Shown here piece by piece: positions 24,323-31,738 of a stretch of 64,000 nucleotides of DNA (position 1 is the stretch's first letter; each line of letters opens with the position of its first letter). This stretch comes from Plantactinospora mayteni (GTDB lineage: Bacteria; Actinomycetota; Actinomycetes; Mycobacteriales; Micromonosporaceae): contig NZ_BONX01000049.1 in assembly GCF_016862935.1 (NCBI RefSeq), positions 1 to 64,000 on the forward strand. Direction: 5' to 3'. A program made the translations under genes and the position numbers. Under the pieces are notes generated by a model, which did not search any database, had not been told where the DNA came from, and worked only from the letters and a program-made list of their open reading frames with translations.

Positions 24323-25690
24323 ATGGCGGGCAGTTCCGGCGGACCGGGCGGCGTCGTGAGGCGTACGTTCTGGGCCTGGGCGCGGCTGCTCGGCGGCGCC
24401 GCCATCCTCGGCTTCCTGCTGTGGCGGCTCGGCACCGGGGCATTCCTGGACGGGCTGCGGGTGATCGACGCCGGTACCCTGCTCGCCGCGCTCGGGATCG
24501 GGCTGCTGACCACGGTGTTCAGCGCCTGGCGCTGGTGTCTGGTGGCCCGGGGTCTCGGCATCCGGTTGCCGCTGGGCCGGGCGATCGCCGACTACTACCG
24601 GGGGCTCTTCCTCAACGCGGCCCTGCCGGGCGGGGTACTCGGCGACGTGCACCGGGCGGTGCGGCACGGCAAGGACGTGCACGACGTGGGCCGGGGGGTC
24701 CGGGCCGTGGTGCTGGAACGCTCCGCCGGGCAGATCGTGCTGGTCACCGTCGGCGTGGTGGTACTGCTGCTCGCCTATCCCGCCCCGTTGCTGGCGCAGT
24801 TCGACCTCGGCCCGACCGGCCGGCTGGTGGCCGTCGTGCTGGCGGCGGCCGGGCTACTCGGGCTCGCCGGCTGGCTCGTCCTGCGGTCCCGACGGCGGCT
24901 CGACCTGCTCCCCGGCCGGGACGGGCAGCACCCCGTCGCCCACCGGCAGGGTTCCGCTCCGGCCGGCACCGACCCGAAGCCGGTCCGGCCCGCCGGCTCG
25001 CGGTGGGGGCGGGCCTGCCGGACGGCCGTCGCCGACGTACGGCTCGGGCTCCTCGCCCGGAACAGTTGGCCGGGGATCGCGCTCTCGTCCGCGGTGGTGC
25101 TGGCCGGGCATCTCGGCACGTTCGTCGTCGCGGCCCGGGCCGCCGGTTCGTCCGCGCCGCTCAGCCGGCTCGTACCGCTGATGCTGCTGGCCCTGATCGC
25201 AATGGCGCTACCGCTGAACGTCGGCGGCTGGGGGCCCCGGGAGGGGGTCACCGCCTGGGCCTTCGGCGCCGCCGGGCTGGGCGCCTCGCTCGGCCTCACC
25301 GTCGCCGTGGTGTACGGGGTACTCGCCTTCGTCGCCAGCCTGCCCGGAGCCGCGGTACTGGTGACCCGCTCGATCGGCGCGACCCGCACCACCGGAGCGT
25401 CCGCCGCCGGGGCGTCCGCCGCCGCGGCACCCGCCACTGCTGCACCCGCCAGCACGACGGCCACCACTGCTGCATTCGCCAGCACGACGGCCGCCACCGG
25501 TGCACTCGCCGGCACGACGGCCGCCACTGCTGCATTCGCCAGCACGACGGCCGCTACCGGTGCGCTTGCCAGCGCGACAGCCGCTACTGGTGTACTCGCC
25601 AGCGCGACAGCCGCCACCGGTGCATTCGCCAGCGCCACGGCCGGTGAGCGGGCGACGCCTCGGCTCCGGCTACCCCGAGCGGTCGCGTGA
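24323..25690 (+). CDS. Flippase-like membrane protein (LPG synthase TM / UPF0104 family)
   Basis: Encodes 455 residues. The first 350 hold about eight TM helices with the family landmarks FSAWRWCLVARGLG, DYYRGLFLNAALPGGVLGDVHRAVRH and LPLNVGGWGPREGVTAWAFGAAG. The family (also MprF N-domain, AglD-like) is linked to lipid-carrier flipping or glycolipid export. Residues from about 370 form a 10-residue Ala/Thr repeat tail ending in RLRLPRAVA. ATG 24323 was chosen; earlier frame sequence is the 33-bp duplication. It would put the glycosylated, methylated cluster product at the membrane. Convergent with the RibD-type gene. Confidence 0.85.
   Translation: MAGSSGGPGGVVRRTFWAWARLLGGAAILGFLLWRLGTGAFLDGLRVIDAGTLLAALGIGLLTTVFSAWRWCLVARGLGIRLPLGRAIADYYRGLFLNAALPGGVLGDVHRAVRHGKDVHDVGRGVRAVVLERSAGQIVLVTVGVVVLLLAYPAPLLAQFDLGPTGRLVAVVLAAAGLLGLAGWLVLRSRRRLDLLPGRDGQHPVAHRQGSAPAGTDPKPVRPAGSRWGRACRTAVADVRLGLLARNSWPGIALSSAVVLAGHLGTFVVAARAAGSSAPLSRLVPLMLLALIAMALPLNVGGWGPREGVTAWAFGAAGLGASLGLTVAVVYGVLAFVASLPGAAVLVTRSIGATRTTGASAAGASAAAAPATAAPASTTATTAAFASTTAATGALAGTTAATAAFASTTAATGALASATAATGVLASATAATGAFASATAGERATPRLRLPRAVA
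25437..25640 (+). repeat. 30-bp coding repeat, Ala/Thr-rich tail
   Basis: About seven degenerate copies of a 30-bp unit built on GCCAGCACGACGGCCGCTAC, translated as ASTTAATGAL variants. It forms the C-terminal tail of the flippase-like protein. Confidence 0.85.
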
Positions 25691-25749
25691 CCGGCGGTAC
25701 GACCTGCCGCACGCCCTCCGCCGCCCCGGCCGGCCCGGCGGGTGCCGCG

Positions 25750-26496
25750 TCACGTCGCGGCGAACCGTTCCGAGAGGGCGTAGCGCAGCAGCACCACGTC
25801 GCCGATCTGGCAGACCTCGGCCAGCTCCGCCCGGCGGTCGGGTCCCCACGGAAACCGGCCGTCGCCGACGAAACGCGGCGCCCGGGAGTCACCGACGAAG
25901 AACGGCGCGATCACCAGCTGCAACTCGTCGGCGAGGCCGGCGGTGAGGAACTGGGTGTGTATCGTCCCGCCGCCCTCGACCATCAGCCGAGCCACGCCCC
26001 GGGCGTGCAGGTCGGCCAGCACCAGTTCGAGGTCGACGGGGTCACCGCTGTCCACCACGGTCGCCACCTCGCCGAGACGCTTGCGGGCCTCGTCCAGGCT
26101 GGCGCTGGCGCAGTACACGAGCTTGTCGATGTCGCCGGTGACGAAGAACCGGGCGGTCGGGTCCAGGTCGGCCCGGCCGGTCACGGTCACCTTCACCGGT
26201 GTCGGCCGCAGCCCCCGGGCCACCCGCTCGGCCCGGCGCCGCTGGGAGCGGACCAGCAGGCGCGGGTTGTCCTGCCGGACCGTACCCGCGCCGACCAGGA
26301 TCGCGTCGCATTCCGCGCGTACCGCGTCGACCCGGTCGAAATCGGCGTCGTTGGAGAGCAGCAGCCGGGTCCCGGTGGCATTGTCCAGGTAGCCGTCGAT
26401 TGACATGCCGCAACTGAGCAGTACGTACGGCCGGTCGCCCACTGATCGCACCTCTCCGTCGATGAACAGCCTGCGCGGTGGGTCAGTCTTCCGCAT
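25750..26496 (-). CDS. RibD C-terminal-type (dihydrofolate-reductase-like) reductase
   Basis: Encodes 248 residues. Family marks: RPYVLLSCGMSIDGYLDN at the N-terminus, DAILVGAGTVRQDNPRL, and RLMVEGGGTIHTQFL near the C-terminus, as in the 5-amino-6-ribosylamino-uracil reductase domain of RibD. It expects NADPH and a ribosylamino-pyrimidine-like substrate, the step after GTP cyclohydrolase II. ATG 26496 begins MRKTDPPRRLF; the upstream extension lacks family sequence. It is divergent from the GTP cyclohydrolase II gene with 338 bp between, and there is no deaminase domain, so it is a stand-alone reductase. Confidence 0.88.
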   Translation of the reverse strand: MRKTDPPRRLFIDGEVRSVGDRPYVLLSCGMSIDGYLDNATGTRLLLSNDADFDRVDAVRAECDAILVGAGTVRQDNPRLLVRSQRRRAERVARGLRPTPVKVTVTGRADLDPTARFFVTGDIDKLVYCASASLDEARKRLGEVATVVDSGDPVDLELVLADLHARGVARLMVEGGGTIHTQFLTAGLADELQLVIAPFFVGDSRAPRFVGDGRFPWGPDRRAELAEVCQIGDVVLLRYALSERFAAT

Positions 26497-26628
26497 CGTC
26501 GGCGCCCGTCCCCGCCGACCTCGCCCCGATGACGGTCGGGTGACCCGCTTCGGATGACCGCGCACCGGGAACCAGCCTGCACGCTCCTGCGACGCGACGG
26601 CGGGCAGACCTCCGACAGAGGCACCCTG

Positions 26629-26791
26629 GGGGCTGTCTCGCGGATCTCTGGCGGGCTGCGGCGGGCCCAGACGGCGCCCGGCGGCGTTGGAGGTTCGCCC
26701 GGATACGACACCGGTATCCGGACAAACCTCCGCCTTGCCGGATCACCGCCTGGACTCCGCCTCGCTCCACCGAGATCCACGAGACAGCCCC
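26629..26791. repeat. 163-bp nested inverted-repeat element
   Basis: Outer arms of 20 bp (GGGGCTGTCTCGCGGATCTC at 26629 and its complement at 26772-26791, one mismatch). Inside, GGAGGTT (26689-26695) pairs with AACCTCC (26725-26731) and CCGGATAC (26699-26706) with GTATCCGG (26714-26721) around a 7-nt loop. It lies in the shared leader/promoter space of the divergent RibD-like and GTP cyclohydrolase II genes. It could be a structured leader, an operator array or a MITE. The AACCTCC arm could mask ribosome binding sites. Confidence 0.75.
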
Positions 26792-26834
26792 TGGATCGTC
26801 AGGGCGTACGCACCGACCCCAAGAGGGAGAACTG

Positions 26835-27542
26835 ATGCCGCACACACCGCCCCAGGTAACCACCGCCGAGGCGCCCGAAACGCTCACCGGGCTCGGGGCG
26901 GTTCCGGCCGCCACCGTACGCCGGCAGGTGACCGTACCGCTCCGCTTCGCCGACGGCTACACCGCGACCGCGCGCGTCTTCACCTTCGACGGGCTGGTCG
27001 ACGGCCGGGAGCATCTCGCGCTCGGCCTGGGCGAATGGCGGAGCGGGGTGGGCCAGTCCGGCGACGGCGTGCCCGCGCCGCTGGTGCGACCGCACAGCGA
27101 GTGCATGACCGGCGACGTCTTCGGCAGCCAGCGGTGCGACTGCGGCCCGCAACTGCGGGAGGCGGTCGAGCGGATCAGCGAGCAGGGCGGGTTCCTGCTC
27201 TACCTGCGGCAGGAGGGCCGGGGCATCGGCCTGTACGCGAAGCTCGACGCGTACGCCCTCCAGGACGTGGGGCTGGACACCTACGAGGCCAACGTGGCGC
27301 TCGGGCACGGCGAGGACGAGCGCGACTACACGGTGGCGGCGCAGATGCTCCGTACGCTCGGCGCGGACCGGATCGCGCTGCTGAGCAACAACCCGGACAA
27401 GGCGGACCAACTCGGCCGGCTCGGCGTGCAGGTCGCCGAACGGGTACCCACCGGGGTGCACCTGTCGGCGGCCAACGCCCGATATCTGAAGACGAAGGCC
27501 AACCACACCGCGCACACCATCGACCTGCCCCTGGCCGACTGA
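26835..27542 (+). CDS. GTP cyclohydrolase II (RibA-type)
   Basis: Encodes 235 residues. The zinc ligands are C90, C101 and C103 in RPHSECMTGDVFGSQRCDCG, and the GTP/catalytic segment LLYLRQEGRGIGLYAKLDAYALQD follows, with Y123 at the position of the E. coli Tyr105. The reaction opens the imidazole ring of GTP to the diaminopyrimidine used in riboflavin and some antibiotics. No DHBP synthase domain or other rib genes are nearby, so it is probably a pathway-dedicated paralogue. ATG 26835 follows AGGGAGA. From memory, S. coelicolor SCO6655, near SCO6650, carries Met instead of this Tyr; here the canonical Tyr is kept. Confidence 0.92.
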   Translation: MPHTPPQVTTAEAPETLTGLGAVPAATVRRQVTVPLRFADGYTATARVFTFDGLVDGREHLALGLGEWRSGVGQSGDGVPAPLVRPHSECMTGDVFGSQRCDCGPQLREAVERISEQGGFLLYLRQEGRGIGLYAKLDAYALQDVGLDTYEANVALGHGEDERDYTVAAQMLRTLGADRIALLSNNPDKADQLGRLGVQVAERVPTGVHLSAANARYLKTKANHTAHTIDLPLAD

Positions 27543-27604
27543 GCGGCGGGCCGCGAACCACCGACTGAACGGCAGACCGGGCGCCGTGGACCGGGTCCGG
27601 CGGC

Positions 27605-28192
27605 TCAGACCACCGGCGCCCGGTCGAGGTCGGTGATGTCGATCTCGTGCCGCTCGAAGAGTTCCTCCAGGGCCTCGGGACCGTTCTCCTCGGCGTAGTC
27701 CGCCTCGCTCTCGCTGACCGGTACGGCGAGCAGCCAGGCCACCGTCTTGGTGCCGACCACCATCGAGCCGAACTCCCGCTTCCAGAGGTAGGGATCGGTG
27801 AGGAAGAAGTGCGGGAACCCGGTGTCCGGCAGGTGCATGCGCAGCACCTCGCGGAAGCAGGCGCCCGGCTCCGGCTCCCAGCCGTCGTTGATCCAGAAGA
27901 ACGCGGCGGTACTCAGCGCCTCGGCGAACTGCGTCTGCACGGCCGAGTCACTGACGGCGAGCAGTTCGACCCCGAGCGGCGGGGTCACGTTCCCGGGGAT
28001 GGCCAGGTCGGAGAGGCCGATCGTGCAGTAGGCGGTCACGTCCGGCCAGGGGTGGTCGGTGGAGTGCAGTATGGCGACCCTGCTGGACCCGTCGGCGTCG
28101 AGGTATTCGACGACCCGTGGGCTGCCGCCGAAGACCGCCGCGACGGTCTTCGCGATCACCTTGTTCTCGTTGCTCACGTTCGGCATGCTCAC
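27605..28192 (-). CDS. SUFU-domain protein, predicted immunity protein
   Basis: Encodes 195 residues of the suppressor-of-fused fold: HPWPDVTAYCTIGLSDLAIP, GVELLAVSDS, PHFFLTDPYLW, and the C-terminal WLLAVPVSESEADYAEENG followed by EALEELFERHEIDITDLDR. In bacteria SUFU proteins neutralise polymorphic toxins. GTG 28192 overlaps the stop of the upstream nuclease gene by 4 bp, and ATG 28186 is an alternative, so toxin and immunity are translationally coupled. It is the last gene of the cassette. The immunity role is inferred from family and context. Confidence 0.88.
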   Translation of the reverse strand: MSMPNVSNENKVIAKTVAAVFGGSPRVVEYLDADGSSRVAILHSTDHPWPDVTAYCTIGLSDLAIPGNVTPPLGVELLAVSDSAVQTQFAEALSTAAFFWINDGWEPEPGACFREVLRMHLPDTGFPHFFLTDPYLWKREFGSMVVGTKTVAWLLAVPVSESEADYAEENGPEALEELFERHEIDITDLDRAPVV

Positions 28193-28629
28193 GGTCCCAG
28201 GTAGTCGTTGGTGCGGTCCTCACCCGCGCGGCCCCGGTTCGACGATGGTAGCTCCGGCCGGTAGTGGTCCGGGTTGTTGTGCTCGTCGAGGAACTGCTTG
28301 CGGCTGATCCGCCGCCGACGCGCGCTGGCCTGGTGCTTGCGGAACTCGTACCCCGGCTTGTGCCCCATGTCCCAGCGCGACCACCGGGAGATGACCCGGC
28401 CGGTCAACGGGTCCCTGACCTTGCCGTCCGGCCCCTTGTTCGCCTGCCACACCTTGTCCCGTACGCCCCGGCGGAAGGTCGGCCGCCGGTACGGATCCCG
28501 GCGCAGCTTGGCGCGCACGCTCCTGGCGACGGGCGGTAGCTTCTCGCCGTCCCGGACCACCGACCGGAGCGATCGCATCACGCCCTTGGCGGCGGCGCCG
28601 GCGAGTCGCCGTCGTACCCGTCTAACCAT
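28189..28629 (-). CDS. GH-E family (HNH/EndoVII fold) nuclease toxin
   Basis: Encodes 146 residues. A basic N-terminal part (MVRRVRRRLAGAAAKG...) leads to the nuclease domain, with DKVWQANKGPDGKVRDPLTG, then WDMGHKPGYEFRKHQ and FLDEHNNPDHYRPELPSSNR. The G-H...E set in MGHKPGYEF is what names the GH-E toxin family, a metal-dependent HNH/EndoVII nuclease found at the C-termini of polymorphic toxins. Here it is an independent ORF: its ATG overlaps the stop of the secretion-domain ORF by 8 bp (ATGGTTAG). Immunity follows directly. Delivery probably by a type VII system. Confidence 0.88.
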   Translation of the reverse strand: MVRRVRRRLAGAAAKGVMRSLRSVVRDGEKLPPVARSVRAKLRRDPYRRPTFRRGVRDKVWQANKGPDGKVRDPLTGRVISRWSRWDMGHKPGYEFRKHQASARRRRISRKQFLDEHNNPDHYRPELPSSNRGRAGEDRTNDYLGP

Positions 28630-29104
28630 TGGCGATCTTCATGATCGCCTCGTTGAGCAGCCAGTCCAGGAGTCGCCGCAGCGCCTCGCGCAGCAGTGCG
28701 ACCCCGGCGGCGGCCAGACCCCCGGTGGCGATCGCCGCGGCGATGGCGAGCACCGTCAGGCTGGCCTGGGCGATGATGTTGAGCTTGAGCGCCAGGACGA
28801 TGGCGGCGCAGGTCAGCAGTCCCGCACCGACGATGTCCGCACCGGTGGCACCGCCGGCCAGCCGCTGCGCCGGGGCGGCGTCCCTGGTCCAACTGCTCCG
28901 GAACACGTCCGCCGCCTCGGCCTGGGTCGCCGTCCAGACGCCGGCCGCCGCACTGTTGGCGGCTTTCACCTCGGTGTCGAGCTGGCTCGACAGGCCGCCC
29001 CAGGCCCGGCCCAGCTCGAACAACTTGGTCTCGTCGCTCTCCGGCCAGTGGAAGCCGATGGTGGCGAGGATCTCCACCAGCGTGGCCGGCAACTGGATCC
29101 CCAT
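28622..29104 (-). CDS. CpnT-N/WXG100-like secretion domain protein with TM segments
   Basis: Encodes 160 residues. The start MGIQLPATLVEILATIGFHW followed by PESDE is the conserved opening of the WXG100-like N-domain of large actinobacterial toxins such as CpnT. A helical part (about 20-85) precedes two hydrophobic stretches (about 85-135) and an amphipathic end. Normally this domain continues into a toxin within one polypeptide; here it ends with TAG just as the nuclease ORF begins, 8 bp overlapped in another frame. ATG 29104 lies 10 bp after the WXG100-like gene. Likely forms the export module of the cassette. Confidence 0.8.
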   Translation of the reverse strand: MGIQLPATLVEILATIGFHWPESDETKLFELGRAWGGLSSQLDTEVKAANSAAAGVWTATQAEAADVFRSSWTRDAAPAQRLAGGATGADIVGAGLLTCAAIVLALKLNIIAQASLTVLAIAAAIATGGLAAAGVALLREALRRLLDWLLNEAIMKIANG

Positions 29105-29114
29105 CACGGGCTCC

Positions 29115-29450
29115 CTAGGGCTGGGGCCACCCCTGGCTGTCCAGGAGGGCACGGGCTTCTGCCTTGCTGTCCTGATCTGCCTCTTCGAAGAGGAACGCCA
29201 CGATGTCCAGCCGCTCGACGTACTCGTCGATGGTGTCGAGGTTGGAGGTGTAGCAGTTCATCACCATCGCGTGCGCGCCCTGGTAGACGTCGGCGATGAC
29301 CCCGCCCAGCTCGTCGTTGCCCCACGGTGTGCCGACGGCGTCGAGCTGCTGTTGGAACGTCTGGAGCAGGGCGTCGGTCCGCTCGACGACCCCGGCGAGT
29401 TCGCCGGCGGAGTTCCGCAGCCCCTCCGGCGAGACCTCGGTCGTGCTCAC
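29115..29450 (-). CDS. WXG100/EspC-like helical ESX-type protein
   Basis: Encodes 111 residues, all helical, with the hairpin turn TPWGNDELGGVIADVY replacing a plain WXG motif. Such proteins (ESX secretion-associated EspC/D-like) pair with the larger WXG-domain protein. The start overlaps the stop of the YbaB-like gene by 4 bp (ATGA), and the CpnT-N-like gene follows 10 bp downstream, showing tight operon organisation. Probably exported with, or a chaperone for, the toxin module. Confidence 0.82.
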   Translation of the reverse strand: MSTTEVSPEGLRNSAGELAGVVERTDALLQTFQQQLDAVGTPWGNDELGGVIADVYQGAHAMVMNCYTSNLDTIDEYVERLDIVAFLFEEADQDSKAEARALLDSQGWPQP

Positions 29451-29866
29451 CGGGCCCGCCGCTCGATCCGGGCCATGGCGTCGCTCAGCGAGTCGGTTAT
29501 CGCCCGCATGCTCCGCATGCCCTCCTCGCGGACCTCGCGGAGCTGTTCCGCCAGCGCCGCCGGATCCACCGCGCTGGCCGCGACCGCCGCCTCGTCGTGG
29601 TCGCGCGCGGCGAGCCAGGCCTGGTTGAACGCCCTGGCGATCCCCTCGGCCAGCTCACCGGCCCGCAGTTGCATGGCGTCGTCGGCCAGCCGGATCTCGT
29701 CCACCCGCCCGTCGGCGGCGAGCCGCACCCGTACCCGGCCGTCGAGCGCGCTGCCGGTGGTCGGCTCCCGCGTCGCCTGCTGCCGGTCGCGGGCCGCGTC
29801 CGCCTCCCGCTGGACGGCTTCCATCAACCGGTCGATGTCACCCAACACGTGCCAGAGATCGGACAA
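29447..29866 (-). CDS. YbaB/EbfC-family-like protein, first gene of toxin cassette
   Basis: Encodes 139 residues. A helical N-terminus (DLWHVLGDIDRLMEAVQREA) is followed by the beta-sheet core VRVRLAADGRVDEIRLADDA typical of YbaB/EbfC proteins, then a long C-terminal helix. In actinobacteria diverged YbaB members regularly precede WXG100 genes in ESX toxin operons; their job there is not established, DNA binding and chaperone roles both being possible. No promoter was identified; a dispersed repeat lies about 95 bp upstream of the start. Confidence 0.78.
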   Translation of the reverse strand: MSDLWHVLGDIDRLMEAVQREADAARDRQQATREPTTGSALDGRVRVRLAADGRVDEIRLADDAMQLRAGELAEGIARAFNQAWLAARDHDEAAVAASAVDPAALAEQLREVREEGMRSMRAITDSLSDAMARIERRAR

Positions 29867-29961
29867 CCCACGCCTCCCACCGTGCCGACGGTCGAGGCAA
29901 GGCGCGTGCTGCCTCCACCGGGACCTCGAACCTAACGGCCCATCGATATCTGGGCAATCGT

Positions 29962-30057
29962 CAATGAACCTTTTTCAACCTCCCCTTGCGGTCCGTCGTG
30001 GCCGCAGGTGGACGTCGGGGCGCGTACGCCGCGCGGTTCAGGTTGAAAAGGTGCAAT
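29962..30057. repeat. Dispersed inverted-repeat element, copy 2
   Basis: 96 bp, same ends as 724-821: CAATGAACCTTTTTCAACC at the left and GGTTGAAAAGGTGCAAT at the right, sharing the TCCCCTTGCGGTCCGTCG block and GGTTCAGGTTGAAAAGGT. The internal hairpin has diverged. It lies between the divergent toxin cassette and esterase gene, in a 352-bp region with no other feature I can support. Confidence 0.78.
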
Positions 30058-30218
30058 CCGGCGAACGCGCCGCAGGCGACGCGGGCCGGGACGTGGCCTA
30101 CCAGGGATAGGCGGTCACCCGCCCGGACGTTACCCTCCGGCTTCGGGACGCCCCGGCTCGCGGCCGGGGCCGCTCGCGCGGCTGCACCCCAGCCCGCGAC
30201 GACGAGAGGAGACGGGCC

Positions 30219-31199
30219 ATGCTTGTCGACTGGCCGCTGGACCGGTTGCGCGACTACCTGCCGGAACGCGACGAACCGGCCGACTTCGACGCCTTCTGGG
30301 CCGACACCCTGGGCCAGGCACGGGACGCCGGCACCCCGGCACGGTTCAAGCCGTACGACGCCGGTCTGTCCACGGTGGAGGTCTTCGACGTCACCTTCTC
30401 CGGCTTCGCCGGCCAGCCCGTACGCGGCTGGTTCCTGCTCCCCCGGCACCGTACCGGCCGGCTCCCCTGCGTCGTCGAGTACATCGGGTACGGCGGCGGG
30501 CGCGGGCTGCCGCACGAGTGGCTGACCTGGAGCGCCGCCGGCTACGCCCACCTGGTGATGGACACCCGGGGCCAGGGCAGCAACGGTTACCTGGTCGGCG
30601 ACACCCCGGACCCGGACCCGGCCGGCCTGCCCCAGACGCCCGGCTTCATGACCCGTGGCCTCACCGACCCGTCGGCCTACTACTACCGCCGGGTCTTCAC
30701 CGACGCCGTCCGGGCCGTGGAGACCGCCCGGGCGCACCCCAGGGTCGACCCGGACCGGGTGGTGGTGGCCGGTACCAGCCAGGGCGGTGGGATCAGCATC
30801 GCCGTCTCCGGCCTGGTCGACGGGCTCGCGGCGGTGCTGCCGAACGTGCCGTTCCTCTGCCACTACCGGCGGGCCACCGAGATCACCGACGCCCTGCCGT
30901 ACCAGGAGCTGGTGACGTATCTGCGGACGCACCGGGGCGACGTCGAGCAGGCGTTCCGCACCCTCGGCTACTTCGACGGGGTCAACTTCGCCAGCCGGGC
31001 CGACGCGCCGGCGCTCTTCTCCGTCGCCCTGATGGACGCGGTCTGCCCGCCGTCGACGGTCTACGCCGCCTTCAACCACTACGCGGGCGGGGAGAAGGAC
31101 ATCACGGTGTGGCCGTACAACGGGCACGAGGGCGGGGCGGGTTTCCAGTTCCCCCGGCAGGCCGAACTGCTCCGCCGGCTCTTCGGCGACCGTGGGTAG
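30219..31199 (+). CDS. Acetylxylan esterase / cephalosporin-C deacetylase (CE7) family
   Basis: Encodes 326 residues, the usual CE7 length. The alpha/beta-hydrolase triad is S187 in GTSQGGG, D273 in LMDAVCPPST and H303 in NGHEGG, and the family RGQ motif is DTRGQG (115-120). It removes acetyl groups from oligosaccharides or related esters; no signal peptide, so intracellular. ATG 30219 follows GAGAGGAGA. The next frame begins at an 8-bp overlap. Confidence 0.93.
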   Translation: MLVDWPLDRLRDYLPERDEPADFDAFWADTLGQARDAGTPARFKPYDAGLSTVEVFDVTFSGFAGQPVRGWFLLPRHRTGRLPCVVEYIGYGGGRGLPHEWLTWSAAGYAHLVMDTRGQGSNGYLVGDTPDPDPAGLPQTPGFMTRGLTDPSAYYYRRVFTDAVRAVETARAHPRVDPDRVVVAGTSQGGGISIAVSGLVDGLAAVLPNVPFLCHYRRATEITDALPYQELVTYLRTHRGDVEQAFRTLGYFDGVNFASRADAPALFSVALMDAVCPPSTVYAAFNHYAGGEKDITVWPYNGHEGGAGFQFPRQAELLRRLFGDRG

Positions 31200-31491
31200 C
31201 CCGGAGCGGAAGGCCGCCGGGCCGGCCGCCGGGCAGCTCACCGGAGGCGGCGAAGCCTTCGACCGGCTCTTCGGGCGGGGCCGCGACGCGGTGCTGGCCG
31301 GTACCCACTATCGCGACTCCCCGCCGGTCGACGGCGGCCGGTGGGGGCTGTCGGTGGTGCTGCTGCCGGATCCGGCCTGCGCGGCCCGACTGGCGGCGGT
31401 GACCGCCGAGCTGCTGCGCTTCCGGTTCAACGGCCGCCAGCCGGTACGGGTGCCGCTGGCGAGCGCGCCCTTCGGCGCCGGTACCGGATAG
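31192..31491 (+). pseudogene. Truncated 2'-5' RNA ligase-like protein
   Basis: 99 residues from GTG 31192, overlapping the esterase stop by 8 bp. FDRLFGRGRDAVLAGTHYRD followed by SPPVDGGRWGLSVVLLPDP matches the N-terminus of a 2'-5' RNA ligase/cyclic phosphodiesterase-like family as I know it, but the frame ends before any H-x-T/S motif, where the family normally continues for another 100 residues. Most likely a deletion relic, less likely a real short protein. Confidence 0.5.
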
Positions 31492-31532
31492 TCCCCGCCC
31501 GCCGCGACCCCGCCGACCGGAGCTGGCGGGGA

Positions 31533-31555
31533 CCCGTCCGGGCTCATCGGACGGG
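31533..31555. terminator. Hairpin terminator
   Basis: 8-bp perfect stem CCCGTCCG/CGGACGGG with a 7-nt loop, 42 bp beyond the preceding stop and upstream of the S8 protease gene. Confidence 0.5.
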
Positions 31556-31738
31556 CCCCCGCCCCGGGCGATCGTGGCCGTATGATTGCCCGACTCCCCG
31601 ACCGGTCGCCTCCGACCCGTCCGCAGTGCAGCCGGCGGCCAGCCCGTACGGTCGACGACGACTGTCAGATCCACGTCCGCCGCTTTTCCTCCGGCCGTCC
31701 GTGAGGAAACGATGGTCAGGAAGTCACGGGAGGAATCG

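Noticed and set aside
26835-27542. Housekeeping riboflavin operon
   Set aside because: No ribB/DHBP synthase, ribH or ribE nearby and the reductase is divergent; GCH II alone does not make a rib operon.
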